A stretch of DNA of 64,000 nt from Pontibacillus marinus BH030004 = DSM 16465 (lineage in GTDB: Bacteria; Bacillota; Bacilli; Bacillales; BH030062). The stretch covers positions 101,185-165,184 of the forward strand of contig NZ_KE384330.1 of NCBI RefSeq assembly GCF_000425225.1, read 5' to 3'. Within the stretch, counting starts at the first letter, position 1. Each line of letters starts with the position of its first letter. Shown one piece after another: positions 44,272 through 53,304 of the stretch. Made by a program: the position numbers and the translations under genes. The notes under the pieces were generated by a model, which did not search any database, was not told the DNA's origin, and saw only the letters and a program-made list of their open reading frames with translations.

Positions 44272-45621
44272 GTGAAGAATTCAAATGTTTCTCACAATCA
44301 TACTTCAGAATCAACTCTTAAATCTTCAAGAATAAATCAATGGGATCCTGAAAATGAAACGTTTTGGGTAACAGAGGGTAAAAGGCACGCTAACCGAAAT
44401 CTAACCATATCTGTAATAGCTTTATTCCTAGCTTTTGCAGTTTGGCAAATTTGGTCTGTCGTTGCTGTTAACTTAAACAGTGTTGGCTTTAATTTTACTA
44501 ATAGTGAGTTATTCACACTCGCTGCTTTACCAGGGTTAGTAGGAGCTACATTCCGAATCTTCTTTACATTTATGCCTGGCATAGTTGGTGGGAAAAATTG
44601 GACTGTGATTAGCACAGGGGCTTTATTAATCCCTTCCATTGGAATAGGGTTTGCGGTGCAAAACCCAGAAACACCTTTTGTAACCATGGCAATCCTTGCT
44701 GCCCTTTGTGGTATTGGTGGAGGTAACTTCTCTTCTTCTATGGCAAATATTAGCCCATTTTTTCCAAAGAAGCTTAAAGGAACTGCCAATGGACTAAATG
44801 CCGGACTAGGAAATCTAGGTGTTAGTGCTGTTCAATTCATTACTCCCATTGCACTTGGGTTTGGTTTTATTGGAGCAATGACAGGTGGTTCCCAAACATT
44901 AGATGAAGGTAAAACCGTTTGGATTCAAAATGCAGCTTTTATTTGGGTAATTCCGATTATTCTCATTACACTTATCGCCTTGTGGGGAATGGATAATCTT
45001 CCAGGTACGAAGCAGTCCTTTAAAGAACAATCCATTATTTTCAAAAACAAGCATACATGGATTATGACATGGCTCTATACAATGTGCTTCGGATCTTTTA
45101 TCGGTTATTCTGCTGCTTTCCCATTACTAATTAACTCTGAATTCTCGCATGTGGATGGAGCTGTAGGCTTAGCATTTTTAGGACCTTTACTTGGTGCTGG
45201 CATTCGTCCAGTCGGTGGTTGGTTATCAGACAAGGTGAAAAGCGGTTCTTTGGTTACATTCTGGGACATTGTCGTCATGATTGGCGCTACGGTCGGAGTC
45301 GTTTACTTCTTAAATGCCCAAAACTTTACTGGTTTCTTAATTATGTTCCTGATCTTATTCCTAACAACTGGAATTGCGAATGGTTCGACGTTTCGTATGG
45401 TTCCATTTATCTTCCCTGAAAAACAGTCTCCACCAGTATTAGGCTTTATTGCTGCTATTGCTGCATATGGTGCTTTTCTAATACCTAAAGTATTTGGATG
45501 GTCTATTGACTCAACTGGTACTGCCAATTTAGCTTTATATATCTTTATCATCTACTATGTCATCAGCCTGTTCATTACATGGTTTTGGTACTCCAGAAAA
45601 AATGCTGAAATAAAGTGCTAA
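44272..45621 (+). CDS. narK: NarK-type nitrate/nitrite transporter (first)
   Basis: A 449-aa MFS protein with 12 helices and a 50-residue polar N-terminus. Nitrate-porter signatures are GIGGGNFSSSMANISPFFPK and, in the second half, a matching glycine-rich helix (TTGIANGSTFRMVPFIFP) with the conserved arginines of the NarK substrate site. By similarity it is the nitrate/nitrite exchanger-like type. It starts with GTG after AAAGGGG, behind an Fnr promoter, and is cotranscribed with the next gene. Confidence 0.9.
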   Translation: MKNSNVSHNHTSESTLKSSRINQWDPENETFWVTEGKRHANRNLTISVIALFLAFAVWQIWSVVAVNLNSVGFNFTNSELFTLAALPGLVGATFRIFFTFMPGIVGGKNWTVISTGALLIPSIGIGFAVQNPETPFVTMAILAALCGIGGGNFSSSMANISPFFPKKLKGTANGLNAGLGNLGVSAVQFITPIALGFGFIGAMTGGSQTLDEGKTVWIQNAAFIWVIPIILITLIALWGMDNLPGTKQSFKEQSIIFKNKHTWIMTWLYTMCFGSFIGYSAAFPLLINSEFSHVDGAVGLAFLGPLLGAGIRPVGGWLSDKVKSGSLVTFWDIVVMIGATVGVVYFLNAQNFTGFLIMFLILFLTTGIANGSTFRMVPFIFPEKQSPPVLGFIAAIAAYGAFLIPKVFGWSIDSTGTANLALYIFIIYYVISLFITWFWYSRKNAEIKC

Positions 45622-45654
45622 CCGAGCGAGATTAAAAGAAAAGGAGGATGAACC

Positions 45655-46878
45655 ATGAGGTTGAAAAGTTTCTTGAAAAGCGGCCACACTCCAACGCTCG
45701 CTTCATCATTTTTATATTTTGATATAAGTTTTATGATTTGGGTTATTTTAGGGGCTACAGGTAATTTTATTGTAGAAGATCTAAACTTGACAGCTGCTCA
45801 GAAAGGGATGATGGTTGGCATCCCTGTTTTAGGAGGTGCTTTACTCCGAATTCCAATGGGTCTCTTAGCTGATAAATTTGGTGGCAAAAAGATGGGGTTA
45901 ATTGGAATGACGTTAACCATGATTCCTCTTGCATGGGGATGGTTGTTTGCCGATTCTCTAAGTGAAGTCTATTCACTTGGTTTCTTGCTAGGTGTAGCCG
46001 GAGCTAGTTTTGCAGTCGCTTTACCGCTAGCGAGTAGATGGTATCCACCTGAGCATCAGGGCTTAGCAATGGGAATTGCGGGTGCTGGTAATAGTGGAAC
46101 CGTTATTGCAACCTTCTTCGGACCAAGGTTAGCCGAAATATATAGTTGGAACTTCGTATTTGGAGTTGCACTAATCCCTTTAATCATAGCTTTTATTGTA
46201 TTCGCTATTTATGCTAAAGACTGTCCATCTGCGAAGCGACCTCAGAATGCCAAAGAGTACTTTAGCGTTATTAAACGAAAAGAACCTTGGCTGTTTGCTT
46301 TCTTTTACAGCTTATCCTTCGGCGGATTTGTAGGTTTGACTAGTTATTTAACGATATTTTTCTTTGATCAGTATGGTGTAAGTAAAGTGCAAGCTGGTGA
46401 TTTTGTGACACTCGTTGTATTTGCAGGAAGTTTTGTACGTCCAATTGGGGGCTTTTTAGCAGATAAATGGGGAGGGATGATTATGCTTGTCTTCCTCTTC
46501 TCAGGGGCTACGATCTGCTTGGGGATTGTTGGTATGTTACCGCCTGTTTACATTGCACTAGCAATGTTATTCCTTACCTTAGTCTTTTTAGGGACAGCGA
46601 ATGGTGCTTTGTTTCAGGTTATTCCAGTTAAATTCCCTAAAGAAGTTGGGCTTTTAACTGGATTTGTAGGGGCAGCAGGTGGTTTAGGAGGATTCTTCTT
46701 ACCAAACATCCTGGGAATTTTCAAACAGGTCACTGACTCTTATTCATATGGATTTTGGTGGGTTGCAACAACCATTTTAATCGCCATGATTATGTTATAC
46801 ACGATGTATCGCAAAGATCAACAGGAACGTTTAACACACCAACTTTCACATACAAATAGAGTAAATAGTAGAGTTTAA
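45655..46878 (+). CDS. narK: NarK-type nitrate transporter (second)
   Basis: A 407-aa MFS protein with 12 helices. Signatures are GVAGASFAVALPLASRWYPP and FLGTANGALFQVIPVKFP. It is clearly different from the first transporter and closer to the proton-coupled nitrate importer type. In some proteobacteria these two types are fused in one protein; here they are two adjacent genes 33 bases apart. AAGGAGG precedes the ATG. A terminator follows. Confidence 0.9.
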   Translation: MRLKSFLKSGHTPTLASSFLYFDISFMIWVILGATGNFIVEDLNLTAAQKGMMVGIPVLGGALLRIPMGLLADKFGGKKMGLIGMTLTMIPLAWGWLFADSLSEVYSLGFLLGVAGASFAVALPLASRWYPPEHQGLAMGIAGAGNSGTVIATFFGPRLAEIYSWNFVFGVALIPLIIAFIVFAIYAKDCPSAKRPQNAKEYFSVIKRKEPWLFAFFYSLSFGGFVGLTSYLTIFFFDQYGVSKVQAGDFVTLVVFAGSFVRPIGGFLADKWGGMIMLVFLFSGATICLGIVGMLPPVYIALAMLFLTLVFLGTANGALFQVIPVKFPKEVGLLTGFVGAAGGLGGFFLPNILGIFKQVTDSYSYGFWWVATTILIAMIMLYTMYRKDQQERLTHQLSHTNRVNSRV

Positions 46879-46901
46879 TTTAGACACATAGACTATTATA
46901 T

Positions 46902-46939
46902 AAAAAGAGCTTCTTATTTATTTAAGAAGCTCCTTTTAT
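46902..46939 (+). terminator. narK pair terminator
   Basis: AAAGAGCTTCTTA pairs with TAAGAAGCTCCTTTT around TTTATT, with T residues after it. Confidence 0.9.
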
Positions 46940-47038
46940 TAGATTAATGTAGAATGTAAATACATGTTGCTCCCTCTCATAATACCGACACAATCCTTAC
47001 CCTTCCCCTTAATCGTCCTTACCTATAAATATCCTTGA

Positions 47039-47082
47039 TGTAACAAATATCACAGACGGTTTCGTTTACAATCTTCTATAAT
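47039..47082 (+). promoter_or_regulatory. Fnr-type promoter of the 178-aa unknown gene
   Basis: TGTAA-CAAATA-TCACA (47039-47054; one mismatch), 22 bases, perfect TATAAT (47077-47082), 54 bases before the ATG. Confidence 0.75.
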
Positions 47083-47136
47083 AAATATAAGAATATGATA
47101 TGTGCATAAAAACGTGACATAAGGAGGCTTACACAG

Positions 47137-47673
47137 ATGCTATCAGTTGAACTCCACACACCAGAATCAAATGAAACAGAAAAAATACTGAAGTCAAATG
47201 GTTTTCAAGAGAGTAACGGACACATGGTGTACAAACCGAACAAACAAGAACAAATTACCGTTATACTTAATAAGACAAACCAGAAGATTACACTAACGTT
47301 CTCACCCCAACTCAACCTTGAACAATTCACCACCATCCATCAAAAGATCATGGAGCTCATACAGTGTTTCGATAGTAAATACGATGACTCGAACAGCTTA
47401 TTAGGATACTTAAAAGACGGTGAGGGCGCTTATATCATAACCAACTGGTCGAAATGGTATAAATTGCTGCAGGACGCTAGATTGAAAACACTTGAGGGGC
47501 AGAAGGTTCGGATTCTCGACCAAAAGGAAAACGAACTCGGTTCAGGAATATTTGTAGACTACAAAAGGGACACTGAACATTTAACCATAATTGAATGTTC
47601 AATTATTACGTTATTTGGAGAGAAGGCTTATTCAGGTACCAATTTAAAAATAGAACCGACGAATGAATGGTAA
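47137..47673 (+). CDS. Unknown 178-aa protein in the anaerobic regulon
   Basis: I do not recognise this soluble protein. Residues 1-105 alternate strands and helices and have no cysteine cluster (one Cys, in MELIQCFDS). Residues about 120-175 look like a small beta-barrel (LEGQKVRILDQKENELGSG, LTIIECSIITLFGEKAY). No signal peptide or membrane helix. AAGGAGG lies before the ATG and an Fnr-type promoter before that, between the nitrate transporters and the nitrate reductase. A chaperone or adaptor role is possible but only a guess. Confidence 0.8.
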   Translation: MLSVELHTPESNETEKILKSNGFQESNGHMVYKPNKQEQITVILNKTNQKITLTFSPQLNLEQFTTIHQKIMELIQCFDSKYDDSNSLLGYLKDGEGAYIITNWSKWYKLLQDARLKTLEGQKVRILDQKENELGSGIFVDYKRDTEHLTIIECSIITLFGEKAYSGTNLKIEPTNEW

Positions 47674-47875
47674 CGAACGGGTAATTTTTAATGAAACAGA
47701 AAGTTCTTTGTTTGAAGAAATTAATACGTAAACCTCGCTCTCTATATGTATCACTAATTTTAAGAATACTGAGGTTGATAAGGTTTTAGGCTATACTATA
47801 TAGAAAGAGTTTGTGAAAGAATGTACTTACACTAACTGGCACTGGCAGGATTCTTGAAGACTTGAAACTGAGAGG

Positions 47876-48036
47876 ATTCCGTTGCTGTTGAGAAGTTTGT
47901 TACGGTCAGTGAAACGGCAAGCCTGTTGTGGAAGACAAGCCGAGCCTCCTCGTGCCTGCGGGGTCTCGTCTTGCCTTTGTTACCACGACAGTTTGCCGTT
48001 TCCTTCCCTCCACGCGATTATGGAGATTAACGGACC
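47876..48036. repeat. Palindromic intergenic element, copy B2
   Basis: Bounded by ATTCCGTT and AACGGACC; contains GTGAAACGGCAAGCCTG, GCCGAGCCTCCTCG and GCGGGGTCTCGTCTTGCC. It is the inverted counterpart of copy A2 (3443-3611). The 200 bases before it (47674-47875) show nothing I recognise. Confidence 0.75.
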
Positions 48037-48156
48037 ATAATATTGACTTTCTCAACTCATATTGATTGGATATCATATTCAGAGAAGTTGCTCAGAACCT
48101 TGGCATGATAGTGTTACACTACCTGGAATCCGACCACCTCATCTCAGAACTACGGC

Positions 48157-48393
48157 GGTTCCGTTAGTCTCCATTCGGCAAAGGTGGGCTGTGGAACGGG
48201 TTGACTCCAGCGGAAGAACGGAGTGACGAGACCCCGCAGAGAGCTTGCGAATGAGGAGGCTTTAAAGTTAACAATGAAGTTCGGTTAAAACCGCTACTTC
48301 CTGTAGCAACACCGAACTACCCCACGTCGTGTGGGGCAGCAGGAAAGCAACCCGTTCCACAGCCCACCGATCTGTACAAAAGCAACGGAACCA
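48157..48393. repeat. Palindromic intergenic element, copy B
   Basis: Nearly identical, in reverse complement, to copy A at 3025-3262, including outer repeats GGTTCCGTT and AACGGAACCA, inner repeats GGGCTGTGGAACGGGTT and AACCCGTTCCACAGCCC, and the CCCCAC-GTGGGG stem. Apparent open frames here are by-products. Confidence 0.85.
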
Positions 48394-48461
48394 TACGCAC
48401 ATTATCTCGAAACCAAGTCTTCTACATAAGGGGGCTTTAGTTGAAGAACAAGTCAATTAAA

Positions 48462-48513
48462 AGAGTTCACTACGGATAGATAACCTTTATCCGTAGTGAA
48501 CTCTTTTTTCCTT
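48462..48513. terminator. Terminator of the nitrate reductase operon
   Basis: GAGTTCACTACGGATA pairs with TATCCGTAGTGAACTC. T runs follow on both strands, TTTTTT on plus and TTTT on minus. Confidence 0.9.
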
Positions 48514-48519
48514 GTTCTA

Positions 48520-48711
48520 TCATTTATATTCTTGCTTACGCCAGCGCCAAAACGTTAGCACACATATTAGAGAAGATACAATACTAACAATCGAATATGT
48601 GATGACATGTTCGTATTCTTCTCCGAAAAACGATTCGATCGTCCATTGTAGTGCAACTACATTCACAGCTAGTGTAATGAAAATGATGATCCAATAGATT
48701 TTTTTACCCAT
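48520..48711 (-). CDS. Small two-helix membrane protein of the nitrate reductase operon
   Basis: A 63-aa protein with two membrane helices (IYWIIIFITLAVNVVALQW and VITYSIVSIVSSLICVLTFW) joined by the acidic loop TIESFFGEEYEH and ending in basic residues. It overlaps the end of the Rieske gene by 8 bases and is followed by the operon terminator, so it is very likely translated as the last operon member. It may be an accessory subunit of the membrane complex. I know no family for it. Confidence 0.75.
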   Translation of the reverse strand: MGKKIYWIIIFITLAVNVVALQWTIESFFGEEYEHVITYSIVSIVSSLICVLTFWRWRKQEYK

Positions 48712-49234
48712 GTCGGATCTGCCTTCCTACTGCATACACAACTCCATTTTCTACTTGAATATCAATTAAAGGTAACTCTCTTTGTGGAGGACCTGCTAAA
48801 GGGTGACCGTTATCGACACTGAAGAATCCCCGGTGACATGGGCACAGTAGGACAGATTCCTCTTTTTCATAGAAAACAGGACATTGTAGGTGTGTACACT
48901 TGTTATTGTAAGCTTTTAATTCTCCATCCTTTGTATGAACTAAAATGGCTGGCTCACTCTCAGTAGGATACTGAAAATTTATCGCACTGTCTTTAGGAAT
49001 ATCAGCAAGCTTCGCAATCTCTTTTCTATTATCATCCTTTTCCTTATCCTGAAGGGCTAGAACAGAAAAAGGTAAAGTAGCTACACCTAGTGTGACGGTT
49101 GCTCCAACGGCAGATTTCAGAAAAGATCTTCGGTTAAATTTCAAATCTTCATCACGTTCTAGGTTGTGGATGAGCCCAACCATATCCTCTCTTGTTTCTT
49201 TTTGATTTCGTTTTCCTTTTTGCTCTTTTGACAA
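48704..49234 (-). CDS. Tat-exported Rieske 2Fe-2S protein
   Basis: A 176-aa protein. A twin-arginine signal/anchor (NRRSFLKSAVGATVTLGVAT, RR at 35-36) leads to a Rieske domain with ligands Cys113/His115 and Cys131/His134 and the disulfide pair Cys118/Cys133 (CTHLQCP and CPCHRG). The domain should lie outside the membrane, like QcrA of the bc complex, but no cytochrome b6 or c1 partner is present. It is cotranscribed with the nitrate-reductase-like genes and the b-type membrane subunit, so it probably passes electrons with them. Confidence 0.92.
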   Translation of the reverse strand: MSKEQKGKRNQKETREDMVGLIHNLERDEDLKFNRRSFLKSAVGATVTLGVATLPFSVLALQDKEKDDNRKEIAKLADIPKDSAINFQYPTESEPAILVHTKDGELKAYNNKCTHLQCPVFYEKEESVLLCPCHRGFFSVDNGHPLAGPPQRELPLIDIQVENGVVYAVGRQIRHG

Positions 49235-49251
49235 GATGCACAGCCTCCTTA

Positions 49252-49794
49252 TTAATCCGTATAAACTCCAAAGAATTCAGGAACATACTCCCACTTGTTT
49301 CCTTCTTGAGGCTTTTTACCCTCTACCAGATTCATTTGGGAACGTCTTCTTCGCAACTGTTGCATCTCATCAAAATCAATAAAGCGAATCGCATCGCTCG
49401 GACAAACAGATGCACACATTGGAGCAATATCATGTTTGGATCGATCGTAACACATGTCACATTTATACATTTTATTCTCTTCAAAATCGAACTTCGGAAT
49501 CCCGAATGGGCATCCAAATGTACAATTGCGGCAACCAATACATTTTTCTTCCATTGCTGACAGAACAACGCCTTCATCCGTAATTTGAATCGCATTAGCG
49601 GGACAAACACGTGCACAAGCAGGGTCTTTACACTGCATACAAAGCATTGGGTACGTTTGACGACTCTCTGTAAAATCTACATACTCTACGTAATTTCGTT
49701 CCTTAGCATCATGGTCACCACACTCACGACAAGCTGCTTGACAAGCTCGGCACCCGATACATCGTTCAAACTCCAAGTACATAATTTTATTCAC
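49252..49794 (-). CDS. Four-cluster ferredoxin-like electron-transfer subunit
   Basis: A 180-aa protein of the FdnH/NrfC/DmsB type with four 4Fe-4S sites: Cys12-15-18-22, 52-55-60-64, 85-88-91-95 and 112-115-127-131. No signal peptide, so it stays inside the cell with the catalytic subunit. It overlaps that gene by 8 bases. It should carry electrons from the membrane subunit to the molybdenum site. Confidence 0.92.
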   Translation of the reverse strand: MNKIMYLEFERCIGCRACQAACRECGDHDAKERNYVEYVDFTESRQTYPMLCMQCKDPACARVCPANAIQITDEGVVLSAMEEKCIGCRNCTFGCPFGIPKFDFEENKMYKCDMCYDRSKHDIAPMCASVCPSDAIRFIDFDEMQQLRRRRSQMNLVEGKKPQEGNKWEYVPEFFGVYTD

Positions 49795-51940
49795 GAGTTA
49801 TCCCCTCTTTCTTTGCAGGTAATTTTTCCATCTGTAGCGCGCACACTTTAAATTCGGGCATTCTAGATATAGGATCTAGACAATCACTTGTTAGTTGGTT
49901 CACCGCTAACTCTTTCCCCCAGTGATAAGGGACAAACACTGTATCTTTCCGTATGGCTTTCGTGATTTTCGTTTTGACAGTCATATGGGAACGTGGTGTT
50001 TTCAGTTTTACCATGTCTCCATCTTCTAGTTGATATCGACTTGCTAACGCCGGATGCATTTCAGCAAAAGGCTCAGGACATTGTTCCATTAAGAAATCCA
50101 CACGTCTTGTTTGATTACCTGATAGATAATGGAAAACGACACGCCCTGTAGTTAGAAACAGTGGATAATCTTTGGTTGGTACTTCTCCTGCCTCTTTCCA
50201 TCCCACTACCCCAAGATTCGCTTTCCCATCCTCTGTATAAAAGGATTCTTCAAACATTGTTGGTGTCCCTGGATGGTCCTCTGCAGGACATGGCCAGAAT
50301 ACACCGTTTTCTCTATCTATGCGATCCCAAGTGATTCCGTAGTAATCGGCTTTTCCACCTTTTGTTGCTAAGCGAAATTCATCAAAAATCTCACCAGCTT
50401 CATTATATAAAAAGTGCTTCCCTTTCCCCATTCTTTCAGCAATTAAGCTTAAAATCTCCCAATCTGGTTTTGACTCCCCTATGGGATCTGTTACTTTACG
50501 AATTCGAATAACTCGACCTTCAATATTGGTCGTCGTCCCTTCATCTTCCGCCCACGTTGTAGCTGGTAATACCACATCCGCAAAGGAAGCTGTTTCAGAT
50601 AAGAAGAAGTCACTTACAACTAGAAAATCTAGCTTCTTAAAACCATTCCAAATATGCTCGAGATTTGGTGCCGAAACAGCTGGGTTTGAACAAATGACAT
50701 GCATGCCACGGATATTACCCTTCTCAATCTCTCCAAACATTTCATAGGCTGAGACTCCTGGCTTCGGCATTTCACTTGGATCGATCCCCCAAATACTTGA
50801 AATGTATTCCACGGCCGCTGGATCTGTTAGCTTACGATATCCTGGTAATAAGTCCGATTTCTGACCATGTTCTCTCCCGCCTTGACCATTCCCCTGTCCT
50901 GTGAATGTAGCTACACCAGATGCGAATTTTCCTACCTGTCCTCTAAGGAGTGCCATTGAGCTATATAAGCGAACATTATCTACCCCTTTAGATTGTTGTT
51001 CTACTCCTCGTGCAAACATGACAACAGAACGTGGGGACATCCCATAAATATGTGCTGCTTTAATAAGTTTCTCCACTGCCACTCCTGTAATCTCAGAGGT
51101 ATATTCAGGAGTGAATTTATCTACATTTTGTTTTAACTCTTCGAAGTTATTGCATCGCTTTGAAACGTACTCCTTATCCACATATCCCTCTTTAATAATT
51201 AAATGAAGCATACCATTCGCAAGCGCAGAGTCCGTACCAGGTTTTAAATCTAAGTGAACGTCTGCCACTCGAGCTGTCGGTGTCTCACGTGGATCCGCTA
51301 CGATGAGTTTAGCTCCTTTGTCCTTTGCTTTCCAGAACCATTGGATACTTGTTGGATGACATTCTGCTGTATTTGAACCTGCTAAAAAGAAGCAATCACT
51401 GTGTTCAAGCTCTGTCCAAGGTAGCGTGGATCCACGGTCTACACCAAAAGTTTGAATAAACCCTCCGGCTGCTGAACTCATGCAGAAACGTCCATTATAA
51501 TCAAGGTAACGAGTCCCTAGTCCGACACGAGCATATTTACCAACCAAATAACACTTTTCATTTGTCATTGATACCCCACCAAAAACTGACAGAGCATCTT
51601 TTCCACTTTCTTCTTGAAGTCTTTTAAAGTTCTTTTCAATTAAATCGAGAGCTTCTTTCCAAGAGGATTCTACAAATTCCCCGTTCTTTTTAATCAGAGG
51701 CTTTGTAATACGGTCCTGGTGATCAATTGTTTGATAAGCAGTTACGCCTTTCGGACACATTTTCCCATTCGTAACAGGCCAGTCGTATCTTGGTTCTACT
51801 CCCACAACTTTTCCTGAACTTTTATTCACTCGAATATGCATTCCACATTGCATACCGCAATAACAACAATGTGTTGTAATTAACTTTTCACCTGGTTTAT
51901 GAAGATTCTGAATGCCTTCTTTTGCTATGAAATCACTCAT
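49787..51940 (-). CDS. Molybdopterin oxidoreductase, NarB/NasC-type nitrate reductase catalytic subunit
   Basis: A 717-aa bis-MGD enzyme. The 4Fe-4S motif is Cys25-28-32-62 followed by Lys64 (HCCYCGMQCGM, MCPKG). The molybdenum ligand is Cys153 in GRFCMSSAAGG, and GSNTAECHP follows; these resemble cyanobacterial NarB and Bacillus NasC rather than formate dehydrogenase. Length equals assimilatory NasC (about 710 aa). There is no Tat signal, so it is cytoplasmic. Unlike assimilatory enzymes it is cotranscribed with a polyferredoxin, a Rieske protein and a membrane cytochrome, under an Fnr promoter, beside two NarK genes. I infer respiratory nitrate reduction; another oxyanion substrate is possible. 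Confidence 0.85.
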   Translation of the reverse strand: MSDFIAKEGIQNLHKPGEKLITTHCCYCGMQCGMHIRVNKSSGKVVGVEPRYDWPVTNGKMCPKGVTAYQTIDHQDRITKPLIKKNGEFVESSWKEALDLIEKNFKRLQEESGKDALSVFGGVSMTNEKCYLVGKYARVGLGTRYLDYNGRFCMSSAAGGFIQTFGVDRGSTLPWTELEHSDCFFLAGSNTAECHPTSIQWFWKAKDKGAKLIVADPRETPTARVADVHLDLKPGTDSALANGMLHLIIKEGYVDKEYVSKRCNNFEELKQNVDKFTPEYTSEITGVAVEKLIKAAHIYGMSPRSVVMFARGVEQQSKGVDNVRLYSSMALLRGQVGKFASGVATFTGQGNGQGGREHGQKSDLLPGYRKLTDPAAVEYISSIWGIDPSEMPKPGVSAYEMFGEIEKGNIRGMHVICSNPAVSAPNLEHIWNGFKKLDFLVVSDFFLSETASFADVVLPATTWAEDEGTTTNIEGRVIRIRKVTDPIGESKPDWEILSLIAERMGKGKHFLYNEAGEIFDEFRLATKGGKADYYGITWDRIDRENGVFWPCPAEDHPGTPTMFEESFYTEDGKANLGVVGWKEAGEVPTKDYPLFLTTGRVVFHYLSGNQTRRVDFLMEQCPEPFAEMHPALASRYQLEDGDMVKLKTPRSHMTVKTKITKAIRKDTVFVPYHWGKELAVNQLTSDCLDPISRMPEFKVCALQMEKLPAKKEGITRE

Positions 51941-53118
51941 CGCTCGTTTCCTCCCTCTTCTTTATGCTGTTCCAGCTCTTTTTGAACGTGATCTGGAAAA
52001 TTATAATAATCATCTGTTCGTCTGCTACCAAAACCGGACATTTCAGAACCATTGCGCGTTAAAATCGGGTTATGTCCCTGTTGAAGGTGTGGCTGATTAT
52101 TTAATTGCTTCATAACACGAATCCTTCTTCTACAAGCTGGACAGTAATCAGATAGATACGAACCATCCTCTAGTTGTAGATCAAACTGTTGCACGCTCAA
52201 GATTTCCTTTACGTCACTTACCTGTGGATCTGAACTGTACACTGTACCACATCGCAAACATGGTCTGGTGTCCACTTTCCACTCCTCTTGATAGTTCATC
52301 GGAACAGCCGTTGTAAGTGGTCGAATCGGTAAATGAAATAGCTTTCCAAACGGGAAATAAATCAGTAAAACCACAACGGTTACCTGGTGTACAAGTGTCA
52401 TATAATGATGCATCCAACCATCTAATAAGACGTAAGAAACGGTTAACAATAGCCCTGTAACTGTAACGGCTAATAAAAGGAATAATGGAAATAAGTCAAA
52501 TTCAGCGCGTTGTGTTACCTTGACATCCTCATTTATAATCCTCCTAGTCAATGCCATACATACACCAATTAAAACCATTGAAGCTGTAATATTTAATCCG
52601 TTATAAACCATTTCAGCAAAGAGACCATGAGCAGCCATTGATATGGTTTCAACCCCCATTACGACAATCGTATAGGTTTCTGGATCCACTAGTTCAAAGT
52701 GCATCCAACCAAAGGTAAGGCCAAACGTGATAGCGAATGACCCTATGCACCCCCATGCGATTAGAAAGTGCTGTACGCCTCTATAAATTCCTCTTTTAAA
52801 AATAAATTTCTGTAAAAATATATTTTCAAAAGCTGTTTTCAAGATTGCTTTCATATTTCTCCGCTTATATTTGCGTTGCCTCAAATTCTTTAAGCTACGC
52901 TGGATCACTTGTCTTGTAGCCGGTCGTAGTAACCAAGAACTCATACGAATCGTCAAACCAATAGCAAAGATAAGGGAAGAAATGAGGTATCCCATTAACG
53001 CCATATCAAAATGCAAAAAATTCTCTGTTCCTATCCATATGGAGAAAAACAGGAGTAAGACAACAATGAAAGAATATTTACTGCTCTTGGAGTAAAACGA
53101 CCTCTCTAAAGACTTCAT
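51937..53118 (-). CDS. b-type membrane subunit with cytoplasmic Cys4 domain
   Basis: A 393-aa protein with about seven membrane helices in residues 15-262. Histidines near helix ends (His117, His140, His164, His237/238, His244, His262), with HQVTVVVLLIYFPFGKLFHL resembling the NarI/DsrM haem-b helix, suggest a quinol-oxidising di-haem cytochrome b. The 130-residue tail has Cys287-Cys290 and Cys326-Cys329, a zinc-ribbon or rubredoxin-like site. First gene of the operon, overlapping the catalytic gene by 4 bases. I do not know an exact family for the whole protein. Confidence 0.8.
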   Translation of the reverse strand: MKSLERSFYSKSSKYSFIVVLLLFFSIWIGTENFLHFDMALMGYLISSLIFAIGLTIRMSSWLLRPATRQVIQRSLKNLRQRKYKRRNMKAILKTAFENIFLQKFIFKRGIYRGVQHFLIAWGCIGSFAITFGLTFGWMHFELVDPETYTIVVMGVETISMAAHGLFAEMVYNGLNITASMVLIGVCMALTRRIINEDVKVTQRAEFDLFPLFLLLAVTVTGLLLTVSYVLLDGWMHHYMTLVHQVTVVVLLIYFPFGKLFHLPIRPLTTAVPMNYQEEWKVDTRPCLRCGTVYSSDPQVSDVKEILSVQQFDLQLEDGSYLSDYCPACRRRIRVMKQLNNQPHLQQGHNPILTRNGSEMSGFGSRRTDDYYNFPDHVQKELEQHKEEGGNER

Positions 53119-53220
53119 TATTTATAAGCCCCCTTGTGACATTTTTAACATCCTATTGATACATCATTTGTTACATTATTTATAAACACTACGTCCTTAG
53201 CGCTATGATCAACTATCCTA

Positions 53221-53263
53221 AGTGTACAAAAATGTAATTTTTAAGACTGTGAAATACATCACA
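53221..53263 (-). promoter_or_regulatory. Fnr-type promoter of the nitrate reductase operon
   Basis: Perfect TGTGA-TGTATT-TCACA (53248-53263, minus strand), 21 bases, TACACT (53221-53226), about 100 bases before the operon's first ATG. For the plus-strand gene at 53305 the same box would put the start point on the ribosome binding site, so it mainly serves the minus strand. Confidence 0.85.
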
Positions 53264-53304
53264 GGAAAAGGATTTTTTCTAAAATTATGAATGAGGTGTG
53301 AACA

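Noticed and set aside
48268-48456. 62-codon minus-strand frame
   Set aside because: It lies inside palindromic copy B and is a by-product of the repeat.
49787-51940. Formate dehydrogenase alpha subunit
   Set aside because: Mo-ligand context RFCMSSA and GSNTAECHP match NarB/NasC-type nitrate reductases; no fdhD or fdhE gene and no Sec/Cys context of FDH.
53135-53150. Second Fnr-like site TGTGA-CATTTT-TAACA
   Set aside because: It overlaps the ribosome binding site region 17 bases before the operon start, so it cannot act as a -41 activator site.
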